Source of the DNA: Nilaparvata lugens
Lineage: Eukaryota; Arthropoda; Insecta; Hemiptera; Delphacidae
NCBI RefSeq assembly: GCF_014356525.2
Contig: NC_052516.1
Span: forward strand, 21,594,257-21,658,256
Length of the DNA stretch: 64,000 nt
Reading direction: 5' to 3'
The position numbers and the translations under genes were made by a program. The first letter of the stretch is position 1. Every line of letters begins with the position of its first letter. Shown one piece after another: positions 44,086 through 54,425 of the stretch. The notes under the pieces are model-generated. The model did no database searches and was not told the origin of the DNA. It saw nothing but the letters and a program-made list of their open reading frames with translations.

Positions 44086-44555
44086 TATTCAGAACAGCTG
44101 TTTCTTATATATGAAACTATTTAGTTTCTTAAATTAAATCCTTTTTCAACATTTTCAGCCGAATATTTCATGACCCCTATAAGAATCCTAATTAAGGCCC
44201 TCATTAAGCGAGGATAGTTAATATCCTTGCCCATTAAGTACTTCGAGTTATTGAATTCTCCAAATTTCAAGACCAGTGCCTTATTTCTGTAGATTTAGGT
44301 AGCATTGTTGTCACTGTCCCCCTCAAACTCTCGTACCTGTCGATGCTGTCTAACCTAATTACAGAACTGGAAGTCTGTTTTTGACAGGTGCCCCCCCTGA
44401 CCAACTCCACCCACACAACATCAGCTCCTGCCAAAATGTTGTCAGTAGTTGCAGACAACAAATGTTGTCAATAGTTTAACGTTTAGCCACCAGGTGGCTC
44501 TGATGCACCAAATTGAGCTTGCTAATGATCTTAGCAACCCTTCCTACTAACCTAT
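44086..44555. promoter_or_regulatory. Unique island with a CTCF-like core
   Basis: Balanced composition from about 44260 on and no repeat kinship. GCCACCAGGTGGC at 44486-44498 matches the central CCASYAGRKGGC core known for CTCF. ATGTTGTC occurs three times nearby (44435-44470). Binding and insulator function are inference from one motif. Confidence 0.25.
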
Positions 44556-45493
44556 GTTTCATTCACTCTCTTTGTTTTACTTCTTCTCTTTTCCCTTCCC
44601 CATCATCACATTCTGCCCTCCTCCACATCCTCCTCTTCCTCTCACTTTTCCCCTCTCAACTAAGAAATTTCCCGAGTTATCCTCCATTTCTCTTATCCTT
44701 GTTCTATTCCTTCTCCTCTTCACCATATTTTTCAATTCCTTTCTCTTTCCTTGCTTCTGTTGTTTCAAATAGTTTCCATTTTCTCTCCTCAATTGCACAC
44801 CTCCCCATCAAATTTCAGAAAATATCCCTTTTGTCTACTTTTTTCTTCTTTGTGCTTTGATTCATCATCCTCCTCCTCCTGCCTAATATTATTCATAATT
44901 TTGCCATCACAATTTTATCCTATCTATATCTTTTGGACGGTTTTCTTATATTTTCTTCCTCGTTTTTCCTTATGGTCTCATTCTTGTTCTATCAATCCTT
45001 TCTGTTTTCTTCTCGTTTTTCTTCATTGTTATCGTCTTCTATTCATCCTCTTCCCACTACTATTGCTATTCCATTCCTCTCAGTTACTTCTTGTTCTTAT
45101 TTCCCCTCCACTCCTTAACCTCCTCTACATGTTTCTCCACTTTCTTCTTCTATTCTATTTACCTTCATCCATTCCTATTTCTCGTTCTTCTTCTTCGTCT
45201 CTTGTCTCTTGACCCCTCTTCCATCCCCTTAGTTATATTCTCCTTATTTCTTCTCCAATTCTTCACTCTTTTCCCACTTTTCATCTCATTTTGCTTCTTT
45301 CCATTCTCCATACCCTTTTTCCATATCTTTAATAGCATTTTTCCCCGTATAATCCTTCCCCTCGTATTTCTTCTTCGTTCTCTTTCCCTCTCTTCTTGTT
45401 TTTCTCCTTCTTTTTATCTTTTCCTTCTTCCTCTTCTGCTTCTTATATCCCTTCTTCTACTGTACCCTTTTCTTCTTCTCTACCTTAACTCTA
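44556..45493 (+). repeat. Pyrimidine-rich low-complexity region
   Basis: Almost 1 kb of C/T-rich plus strand. Overlapping long frames in all three registers give Leu/Phe/Ser-rich peptides; none is a gene. Confidence 0.75.
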
Positions 45494-45940
45494 ATGTTTA
45501 CCTTCTTAGTTATAGATGGAATTAAATAGAGAATGCATTTATTCAAATAATGCTAATTAATATAAAACTATTATTTAACGAAAATCCCAAATAAATGCTG
45601 CAAATCACCCCGAAGACCTCTGCTACTGCAGACATTGACAACAGGGTTAACAGCTAGATGGAAATTCGATGAGAACTACTATCCAAAAATTAGTTGCATA
45701 AAATGAGCGCTGCTATCCAGAGATTGTCAGTTTGGTGTAAGGGTAAGCATTCCTGACTGGCAATTGGGAGGTACCGGGTTCGATTCCCGGGCTGGCAACT
45801 AATTTTTGGATAGTAGTGCTCATCGAATTTCCATCTAGCTGTTGTCAATGTCTGCAGTAGCAGAAGTCTTCGGGGTGATTTGCAGCATCTATTTAGGATT
45901 TTCGTTAAATAATAGTTGTAATAGTTATGTTTACCTTCTT
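45494..45940 (+). mobile_element. Fold-back SINE, complete copy with 14-bp target duplications
   Basis: Perfect ATGTTTACCTTCTT copies at 45494-45507 and 45927-45940 bracket it. Inside, a left arm of about 130 bp (45567-45696) is the complement of the right arm (45795-45917). Between them is a tRNA-like head at about 45722-45796, with box A TGGTGTAAGGG and box B GGTTCGATTCC. The left edge (GATGGAATTAAATAGAGAAT) is the complement of the family 3' end. The order is inverted tail, head, tail. It could be an inverted dimer made during reverse transcription or a true fold-back family; the tail-only copy at 22195-22391 favours repeated formation. Confidence 0.85.
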
Positions 45941-46300
45941 CCTCTTATTCTTCTTCTTCTTCTTCTTCTCTTCTTCTTCTTCTTCTTCTTCTTCTTCTTC
46001 TTCTTCTTCTCCTTCTTATCAATGTAAGAATTTTGTTCAATAAAACTTGATTGATTGATCTTTTCCTTCTTCTTTCTCTGCTTCTTATATCCCTTCTTCT
46101 TCTCTTTCTTTTCTTCTTCTCTGCCTTTTCTCTAATCTTTACTTTCTTCGTCTTATATTTCTTCTTCTTCATCATCATCATCATCTTCTTATACTTCCTC
46201 TTCTTCTTCTTCTTCTTCTTCTTCTTCTTCTTCTTCTTCCTCTTCCTCTCCTTCTTCCTCCTTCTCTTCTCCTTCCCCTTTTCATACTCTTCCATTCACC
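45941..46300 (+). repeat. TTC microsatellite cluster
   Basis: Long near-perfect TTC runs at 45950-46010 and 46199-46240, with an (ATC)n run at about 46170-46187. AATTTTGTTCAATAAAACTTG at 46030 followed by ATTGATTGAT is a short retroelement-like end between them. Confidence 0.85.
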
Positions 46301-46439
46301 ATCTAATTCAGCCTTGAGAGACAGCAAGCAGCTTTCATTGTGTCGTCAGTCGGACAATAGCATGATAAGGTAGTTGGATTGGACTCTCTCCCACTTCATA
46401 CCATCAGAAAGGATTGAATGGAGAGCATTCATCTCATAT
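46301..46439. other. No gene seen
   Basis: Spacer; its last part (GGATTGAATGGAGAGCATTC) already resembles the CTGTCAG spacer. Confidence 0.35.
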
Positions 46440-46762
46440 GTTTGCAATGCTGACAATTTGCAGTGAATCTCCACCAGAATTGAAATGATCCATTTGTCAG
46501 CATTAGTTGAATGGGTTACATTCATGTTATATATTTGAAATGCTGACAATTTTCAGTGAATCTCCACCAGAATTGAAGTGATCCATTTGTCAGCATGGGT
46601 TAAATAGGTTACATTGATGTTATATATTTGAAATGCTGACAATTTGCAGTGAATCCCCACCATTACTGAAGGGGATCATCCAGCAGTAAACTGTCAGCAT
46701 TACTAGTATATATATAACAGCAATGCTTCCCATTCACATTGCTGACAGATTAAAGTGAATAG
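46440..46762. repeat. CTGTCAG-family array, 93-bp period
   Basis: AATGCTGACAATTT starts at 46446, 46539 and 46632, an exact 93-bp spacing. Units share GCAGTGAATCTCCACC, GATCCATTTGTCAGCAT and GTTATATATTTGAAATGCTG. A fourth, ordinary hairpin unit (AACTGTCAGCATTACTAG to TTGCTGACAGATTAAAG) closes the array. Confidence 0.8.
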
Positions 46763-47185
46763 TTAGCAAGCGATTTGTACTCGAATTGAAGTGGAGAGCA
46801 GATCGAATACTTGTGTATTGTGAACGATTCAGCCAAACCTCAGTTTCTATTGTCTGAAGACAAATTACCTTCTGTTTGTGGTGGTTACTTACTGTATTTC
46901 TCTCTGTTTCTTGGACAATCTATCTCGTCGTTCTCTCTTTCGTATTTTCTCTCTCTCTGGCAACTTGATTAGATCTTCATTTCTGATAGGTTTTCCTATA
47001 GATTTATCTAGTGGAATTTCAAATATTGTTTCCAATTGTTTAAATAAATAAAGTTTAAAATTCTCTTTTATTATATGTTATTGTATTTTGATTAATAGTT
47101 TTATTTACTTATATATTAATCTTATGTTATCTTATTACATAATATGTAATCTATTTTTTTCTGTTCTTATGTAAATTTGTCTTCT
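46763..47185. other. No gene seen
   Basis: AT-rich DNA with a short pyrimidine patch at about 46900-46960. Confidence 0.35.
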
Positions 47186-47560
47186 TTTGTAAAGGGTTGT
47201 GTGGCAGAGAGGACCAGGAGTCCTAATTCCGCCCTAATAAAGGCATATAATCAATCAATCAATCTCTCTCTCTCTCCCTGTCACGACATGACCCGGTCGT
47301 GTGTTAATGGGAAAGATACTTTATATCCTTATAGAATCGACAATTATTTGTTGAAACACCGCCGATTTATGAAGTTACATCACATTATATTATCTTTATT
47401 CTAATTGCATCCAATCTTTATTCTCATTTTTTAAATTATTGATACCTACTTTGTAAATTTCGTTGAATAACTAGCATTATCATCATTTAATGTGAATTAG
47501 TGTATAAGCCAGTAAATATTGTAACATACATAAATAAAGAAATCCAATCTAATCTCTCTG
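47186..47560 (+). repeat. Two retroelement 3' ends, plus orientation
   Basis: 47193-47263 ends AATCAATCAATCAATC and is the complement of 34078-34140. A TC microsatellite follows, then 47290-47555, the plus-strand copy of 34150-34425. The order 'tail, (TC)n, tail' mirrors the 34-kb locus. Confidence 0.6.
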
Positions 47561-49409
47561 TCTCTGTCTCTGTTCCTTTATCTAATCCCCTTCTCTTTTC
47601 TCTGGTAATTTTGTAACTCTTCCCGTCACCTCCTTTTATCTACTATCACTGTTTATTGCTTGAGATTCTCGTTAGCTGGTCACAATCATTGCAAGACTTG
47701 ATGTATGTTTTTCTCTCTCTCTCTCTCTTTCTCTCTTTGAGCGTTAAGGTTGTGCATTCAATATTTTATTTTCTTCTAATCTATTGGACAGGTTCTTAGG
47801 ACATAATGTATGCAATTGAAATATTTTTATCACCTTCTATTAGCTAACAATAGGGCTTCAAAAGTCACTTTTTTGAGACACTACCCTACAAAAACTACTA
47901 ATCAGATAAATTTGAGAAAAATATGCAAGTCTCCTCTTCAATACAGCAAAAATCACGTCAACTTTGTTTTTGAAAATCTGAAAAAATTGAATTTCTATGC
48001 ATTTTAAACTCCTTTTTCACCACATTTAATGTTCGTCCTATACACTTCAAATTTATATCAACTTGTAGCGCTGTTCTTGATGAATAAAGTTGATGCTTAA
48101 ACTTTTTTTATAGACACAATAATAGCCGCTGGTGTGTGAAAGAGAGGGCCGACTGCGCCCTCCTAGGTGAAAATTAAAGGCAGTTATTCTAATGTAATCT
48201 ATTCTATTCTCCCTTGGAAAAGTTATTCCTTCTTATATCAAATTCAAGTCAAATCCCTCTCACTCTCTTCCTAACATCATCAAGCAATTCAGGTTTCCTC
48301 CATCTTTCACACAAGGTGTCCAGAGTTTGCATTTTTATTTTATTGATCCATTCAATATGGTTGTGGAGATTTTTCAACAAAACATCTTGAAGAACTCTCT
48401 AGAAAATCTGGAATTCAAGAATAAATACTTATTCAAATAAGACTAGGTTTGGATATAACCAGTTGAATATTCAGGTTTGCATATAATTTGTGTTTGAACC
48501 TTTGATTTGTGGGGAATTCCCAATTCAATCATGATTAAATAAAAACACACATATGTTGTTGAATTCTACACAGTTTTTTTCTACAATGACAGTCGAAATC
48601 AATTATCATTGCGTTCAGTTATCAAACATACGAGAAGGTGAAGCTATTTTACATACTAGAGCTACTATACTCCAGTAATTCCCTAGTTCCCAATTTTTAC
48701 TACAAATTCCACGCCGTTTATCATTCCTGTTCAATTTTGTTGATCCAGTTCAGCTCATTGTTCATTTTAGTTTGAAATTCCACTCTATTCACGAGGATAG
48801 TTCAATTTTTGAACCAGCCTTACAATGTGTTTTCGCAATTTTCTGGTTTAAACTCACCCAACAATGGTGTCTGTTACCATTGGCGCAGACTTCTTTTGAA
48901 GGTGGAGCGTGCTGTTTTGTTGTATGTAATATATATGAAACCTATAGATAGAGTATTGTTGTTAGATGTATGGCAGTACACGCGTACCCGTTATAAAATG
49001 AACAGTTGTCTCCTTTGTTGTCTCTTTCTAAAGAATGCTCCTATTTTGCCTGTTTGTCAACTCTGTATTCTATAGAAGAAGATAGAAAACTTATTCTAGA
49101 TTCTGCTCCAGGCATTAAGCATAAGGAAGAGAATATTAAAACGATGAAGGGATAGAGGAGTAATTTTATGCTCTTTTCAGGAACCAATCACAGTTCTGTT
49201 GTGAAGTAACCCTTTTTTTAGTTTCTGAAACTCTCACAATAATTTTGTTACTTTCGAATTAAGGTCAAATCAAATAAAATTTTTTTCATCAAAAACAAAT
49301 ACATTACAAATTAGAATACTATAACAATTAAAACAATGAAGTTTTATGCATTGAATAATTTCTTAATAGGCAAATATAATTCAATGAATAAATATACACC
49401 CATACATTT
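47561..49409. other. No gene recognised in 1.8 kb
   Basis: A (CT)n run at 47711-47730 and a SINE/LINE-like piece at 48120-48215 (GTGAAAGAGAGGGCCGACTG) are the only recognised items. Two frames near 47810 and 48809 have no family resemblance. Confidence 0.4.
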
Positions 49410-49751
49410 CGAGGGTTTAGAGTCATAGTAGCGTATCTACAAAATTCCGTTTTTTAGCTTATCTGACCTATCTAAATAACTTTTCGTGGTCTATTTAGTG
49501 ACATACACGCTTATCTCATTGCATTAGCCATTGGAAAGATAAGTGGATATCGTATCTACAATCGAGTGATGAAATAAATGACACAAAAGCTTATGTTCTG
49601 TTACGCTTCTTTGACTTGAACAAAACTGAATGACACAAAAGCTTATCTTCAGTTACGCTTCAGTTAGTGACCTACATAATAGCTTATGTGTCAACTTACG
49701 CTAGTGTGACAGTAACTTTGAGCGCGAAAAAGCTCACAAAATCAATGCTAA

Positions 49752-49813
49752 CATAACTTTCATAGCCCATAAGTCTTGATTTCATAACTTTCATAGCCCA
49801 TAAGTCTTGATTC
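49752..49813. repeat. Tandem duplication, 31-bp period
   Basis: CATAACTTTCATAGCCCATA repeated at 49752 and 49783 with identical continuation; recent. Confidence 0.85.
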
Positions 49814-50218
49814 AACAACATAATCAGACTAGCTTCTGTATTTTTTCCTGTTTGTGTTTTATTCTGATCAATGATCACGAAAAACAGAGGAGTTTTTTTT
49901 GTGTGAGTTGGCAAAGAAATGCTTGAAGGAAGCTGATGATTGTAAGTTGGAAGAAAGTTTATTTATTTATTTATTCATTCAACTTCCAACGGTACAACAC
50001 GAATTTCACATGAAAATAACATAGAAAAAGAGATACAAGTGAAGAATATATAGATAAATAATAATATACAACAATAAAAAAAACATCTATGTGGATAGTT
50101 TGAAAGACAAAAATTAGAATACAGAATGAATCATAGTTAACATACAATATTACATATAAGTGGAAAGGCCCATGGAAGTTTACCACAAGGGGCATAAACA
50201 AGGAAGGGAACACCAAAA

Positions 50219-51447
50219 TCACACATGCAGGTATCTCTTCATAGTTCTCCTGAGAAAGCCCAAGGACACCCCAAAAAAATCAACATCAGCTGCAGCAGCC
50301 TCACAACCAGAGCGAAGTATTCTAGAAAGCCCACTATCATAAGCATAGGCTGTTGTGTGAGAGCATCTGCGGAAAATAGAACCTTGAACACATTCCTCTT
50401 GGAACACAGATGTTAATACTAGCCAGAAGTTCAGGGCAGTCCAAATATCCATTGACAGTCTTGAAAAGAAGGACCAGGTCGTTGTGTTCCCACCTCAGAA
50501 CCAAAGGGAGGAGATGGACTGTCCCTTAATTTCCTCCACAGGAACTTCAAAGTACTTGAAACCCATCCTGCAGCTCAGCATCCTCACGAAACGTCTCTCC
50601 ACACTTTGCCCCAGGTTAATCTGGTATAGATGGAATGGTGCACAGATAATATTTATAATAATAGAGCCATATTCCAACACTGGAAGAACAAGAGCCCTAA
50701 ACAAAACCAAGACACTCTCGGGAGAACTGAAATCCCTGGTGGACCTAAATATAAAGACAAGGAGAGATCTAGCCTCTCCAGTGATCACACTTATGTGATC
50801 CAGTGGGCTAAGAGACTGAGTCATAGTCACTCCAAGGTCACTGAGTCATAGTCACTCCAAGGTCCTTGAAACTGCATACTCTTTTCAAAGGAATGCATCT
50901 CAAGGAGTATTGAGAATCATGTATACTTGTTCCACGCTTGAAAGACATTACAACACACTTGGATACATTCAGAGCCATACCATTATCAAGGCACCACAAA
51001 TCAAGGTTGTTGAGAGAATTCTGCAGAGATTCATGTCCTAAGTCTTGCAATACCCTGTCGAATAACTTGACATCATCAGCATACATTAGAAACATGGATG
51101 ATATGAAGCTTATAATGTCGTTCATAAACAAATTGAAGAGGAGGGGGCCCAAATGGGATCCCTAAGGGACCCCAGAGGGAGCTAGGAAAGGAGATGACAT
51201 ATGACCCTCAGAGTTCTGACAATCAGAGTTCTGTCCCTCAGATGGCTGTTTAACCACTTGAGCATGACACATGCACCTCATAATCATCCAGTTTGGCAAC
51301 CAGGAGAGAGTGGTTAACTCTGTCGAGGGCCTTTGAGAGGTCTAAATAAAGACAATCAACCTGGCAGGCATCCTCAAAGGCACTCATCACATACTCCTGG
51401 AACAGGAGGTGGACACAACCCTGCTATGTAAAACAAATACCTGTTTT
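50219..51447 (-). pseudogene. LINE ORF2 reverse transcriptase, palm to C-terminus, broken
   Basis: In order on the minus strand: a KQxFV..SRVVSTS segment (about 51440-51400); EYVMSAFEDACQVDCLYLDL and SKALDRVNH (catalytic motif A, about 51390-51305); GVP-stop-GSHLGPLLFNLF, where the conserved Gln of GVPQGS is a stop (51162-51164); and the catalytic YADD box at 51072-51083. LDLWCLDNGMALNVSKC and a thumb-like FRALVLPVLEYGSIIIN follow. A 25-bp tandem duplication at 50815-50864 shifts the frame between palm and thumb, and another shift precedes the C-terminal GVSLGFLRRTMKRYLHV. The protein cannot be made. Confidence 0.8.
50815..50864. repeat. 25-bp tandem duplication inside the LINE ORF
   Basis: ACTGAGTCATAGTCACTCCA plus AGGTC occurs twice, at 50815-50839 and 50840-50864. 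At 25 bp it is not a multiple of three and separates two otherwise collinear reading frames. Confidence 0.9.
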
Positions 51448-52344
51448 TCACAAGTGCGATTTAGCTTCCATATTTTTAGAGTTTAATATGAATTACCCAG
51501 TTGCAAATTTTGATGATAACATTAGAGCTGAGGAACATTTCAGTAATTTCTGTAGGTATATGAGCTTGACCATCAAGAGGTTCACACTCATGAGAAAGAT
51601 TCATGTCTCTAGTTTCCCTAAGTGGTTCCATTGAATTAAGAAGATTGATTGTAGCAAAGAAAACTGCTCATAGAAAGTATAAGGCTATTGGTAGTATTCA
51701 GCTCTATGAAGTTTTTTGCAATTTGAGGGATCAATGTTGTGTTTTGACAAGAAGGTGTTATACAATAACTATTTACTTGGATTAGAGGAATTTGTTTAGA
51801 CAAATTCTAAATCTTTCTTGACTCATGTGGATGGTTTGAGAAAAGGCTCAGCCAGACCTACTTTTATGAGACTGGACACAAGAAGTGCTGCAACTCCTGT
51901 TGATAAGTAGTGTGAACTCATCGCTGATTATTTTTCATCTATTTTTGTGCAGGACACGGTTAATGTCCCGACATTTGATTTTGGTTGAAACCAGTTAGTT
52001 CCATCCTGCTGCATTACTCCAATCAATATTCAACGCAGATTGGAAGCTCTGAATGTTGGCAGAGGAACTGGGCCTGATGAAATATCCCTTCCTGTAATTA
52101 GGTTTTTCTGTTCTGGCCATTCACCTGGCCATACTGGCTCTGCCTTGCTGGAGCTTGGTGTCTTCCCCAGAGATTTCAAAAACAGTTTCTTGGTACCTAT
52201 ATACAAATCTGGAGATCGAGGTGATGTAAAAAACTATAGACCTATTACAATACAGTCTGTAATTGCCATGGTCTATGAGAGCATTGTTATGGACCACCTG
52301 TATTTCCACCTGCATAAAATGATGAGCTTTGGTGATAAATAGCC
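51448..52344 (+). pseudogene. LINE ORF2 linker and fingers, inverted fragment
   Basis: Plus-strand reading gives a linker region (KKTAHRKYKAIGSIQLYEVF at about 51655-51720). After a frameshift come LRKGSARPTFMRLDTRSAAT, then RLEALNVGRGTGPDEISLPV and, further on, FLVPIYKSGDRGDVKNYRPI, the first fingers motifs of Jockey-type polymerases. It stops at KMMSFGDK (about 52318-52340). Several stops and shifts break it. Together with the minus-strand piece it accounts for one LINE. Confidence 0.75.
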
Positions 52345-52720
52345 TATTATATTCATTGAAGAGAGTGAATAATTTGAAGAGAGTCATTGAGAGAGATTCC
52401 AATGTAATTTTAGTGTAATTGTTTCATAATATTATGTGATTTTCAGTCATTCTCAGAGTATTTTTATTGTATTTCAGTATTCACTTTTCCAGTCCTTTAA
52501 AGAAAATGACATTGAGAAATGATGAGTTTTGGTGATAAATATCTATAGGCTGTAGTCATTGAAGATAGTAAAATTTTCGAGTTTGATTCAAGTGTTATAT
52601 GAAGAGGCTGGAATTTTCGAATTTAGTTTTAATGTTATTGTTTCATATTTTGTTATTCTCAATCATTCTCAGAGCATTATAATTTCATTTCAGTACTTAA
52701 TTTTCCAGTCCTTCAATAAT
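52321..52720. repeat. Tandem duplication, 200-bp period
   Basis: GATGAG(C/T)TTTGGTGATAAAT starts at 52321 and 52521; both units continue with TTGTTTCATA, TTCTCAGAG and TTTTCCAGTCCTT. The unit begins with the last LINE codons, so the duplication came after, or together with, the LINE insertion. Confidence 0.75.
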
Positions 52721-53160
52721 GCCGTACCTACTTATTAGGCACCTGTGATTTTCTATACTTTTTATATATTATCATATATCTCTCATATTTTGTTATTGAA
52801 TGTCAATAAACATCTATAAAATACATGGAACAATTTAATAAATTGTTACTATTCATAACTGATCACTCTCAGAATAGCTTATCTCCAGAAAATGATACAT
52901 TTTTGGAAATTGATTACGGTCACAATAGCGTAACTAGAACAAGGTATTTCATTTTTAATTTTATTTAATTGAATTTTCAATAATTCATCGAAATGAATGC
53001 ACTGGTAGAAGCACAAGATTCATACAACATTGATATGTGAATTCTAGGTTGTTGAAATTAATACAGACCTCAGAAATAGTGAGGGAGTGTGAACTCATAG
53101 TTGTTTTTTGCTCTCCTGAAAAGTTGGGTTTTTGTAGATACGCTACTATGACTTTTAGCC
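52721..53160. other. Right subterminal part of the inverted-repeat element
   Basis: AT-rich, with AATAGCTTATCTCC near 52873 and CAATAGCGTAACTAG near 52924 echoing words near the left end (49450-49700). No gene. Confidence 0.45.
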
Positions 53161-53164
53161 CTCG

Positions 53165-53640
53165 ATTTATATATATATATATAAATGATATGTGTTGGGG
53201 TATAAGTTATTAGTTGCTTGTTGCGTGTTATAATTACTATTTACAAACTTCATTTACTGATATGGGATTAAAGTTAAAGTCGTTCTAGTTGAAGTTAAAG
53301 GTAAAGTTGTTCTAGTATCATACTAAGTTCGATTGTTATTACTGTTATTTCTTGTTTACTTTGTTTTGTTTTGAACAAAATAATAAAATACACTCCTCAC
53401 TCTCTAAAGTACTCATTTTCTTACTCAGTGCTTATCTAAATACATTTCCAAAGTTTAGTTCTGTAGAGTTAATTCAACATCGTAGTTTTGAAAATTTGAC
53501 GAATATCTACAAATTTACAATAGTGCAAGAGGAACAAATCAAGGTATCGCGAATTCTATCATTGTCGAAATATTTTGTTTGTGAATGACACTTTAAATAA
53601 CCCTTACTAAATAATACTGATTGAATATTTCAATGATTTA
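53165..53640. other. No gene; short AT microsatellite
   Basis: (AT)8 at 53168-53183. The 78-codon frame at 53352-53588 has no recognisable content. Confidence 0.35.
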
Positions 53641-53875
53641 ATTCAAATCAAATTTTTTTTCCTAACATACAAAAACATTTACATAACTTCACATAAGTGT
53701 AGCAACAATTAAAAATCAATACAAAATATGATGCATAATAAGTAATTAATAGTCACTGACACAATTATAAATACAAAGTGAATAATTAATATTAAACGAA
53801 AATTCCAATCAAATGCTGTGAATTACCCCGAAGACTTCTGCAGATATTGACAAAGTGAATAAATACCATTGCGCG
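53641..53875 (-). repeat. LINE-like tail and SINE tail fragment
   Basis: 53641-53770 looks like a minus-strand LINE tail (TTCAAATCAAATTTTTTTTC). 53777-53865 is the complement of the fold-back SINE tail (AATATTAAACGAAAATTCCA, ACCCCGAAGACTTCTGCAGA). Confidence 0.55.
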
Positions 53876-54345
53876 TCCTTTTATTCTGATCGTAGACTAC
53901 TAAAAATAACTCTTTTGTAATGTTTCCCAAATCACTTCATGGTCCACACACATGTGAATATTATGCATCAGTAACTGTGTCATTTGTGATAATCCTTTAT
54001 TGCATAAAAATCCTTTTGTGTAGTTGTCACCAGAAATATCACAGGTTATCCTGTGTTCTCTCTCGTCACTGACATAACATAGTTATGAAATTAATCTCCA
54101 CTGTTATCGCGAGGTTCCACCGCATTTCGTTTTCACCGTAGAATATCAGTTTCCGCGTTATTCTCGACTCGGTTTCCTATTTTGCTTGCGGTTTCTCGGT
54201 TACATTTACGATAATAATTTGATTTTATTGATGGCAAATAATCTGAAATTGTCGGTTTTCTCTGTTTCCTTATTGGCCTGTATAAATGCACAGAGAAGAA
54301 AAGTACTATTTATTTTTTATCTGAAATAAAAGGGGGATTCACTCA
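53876..54345. other. Unique GC-balanced DNA, possibly regulatory
   Basis: No repeat kinship. Homeodomain-like ATTATGCATCA and TTTATTGC words occur at 53959-54005, and CG-containing sequence is enriched at 54110-54215. Nothing proves function. Confidence 0.25.
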
Positions 54346-54346
54346 A

Positions 54347-54425
54347 AACTGTCAGTTTTGTGTTGATTGGGGAGCATTGATGTTATTCTTAAGGAATGCT
54401 GTCAGTTTGAGATGGATATTAATGT
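54347..54425. repeat. CTGTCAG hairpin repeat, single unit
   Basis: ATTCACTCAAAACTGTCAGT, reversed spacer GATTGGGGAGCATTGATGTT and GGAATGCTGTCAGTTTGAGA. One arm has TGTCAG in place of TGACAG. Confidence 0.65.

Larger units (their letters stand above)
49955..52344 (-). mobile_element. Jockey-like LINE with inverted 5' part (twin priming)
   Basis: The 3' end is a TTTA-type tail at 49958-49975 (minus sense: AATGAATAAATAAATAAATA). From there the minus strand reads tail, ORF2 C-terminus and polymerase motifs up to about 51447. Beyond that the LINE continues on the opposite strand (51448-52344), starting upstream of the polymerase and ending at residues GDK. The minus part begins EKQ(V)FV, where the family has (D)KQHGFV, so the two far ends were adjacent in the parent. 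That is the layout left by twin priming. The endonuclease half is absent. Confidence 0.72.
49410..53164. mobile_element. 3.75-kb element with 35-bp terminal inverted repeats
   Basis: Left end CGAGGGTTTAGAGTCATAGT and onward to GTAGCGTATCTACAAAA; the right end is its complement with 3 mismatches in 35. ATTT stands outside both ends and may be a 4-bp target duplication. Words GCTTATCT, AGCTTAT and AGTTACGCT/AGCGTAACT recur near both ends, as subterminal repeats do in DNA transposons. No transposase is recognised. Its cargo is the split LINE at 49955-52344 and local duplications. The superfamily is unknown. Confidence 0.7.

Noticed and set aside
46440..46762. CRISPR-like array because of regular 93-bp spacing
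   Set aside because: Spacers are as conserved as repeats, units are members of a dispersed palindromic family, and the DNA is eukaryotic.
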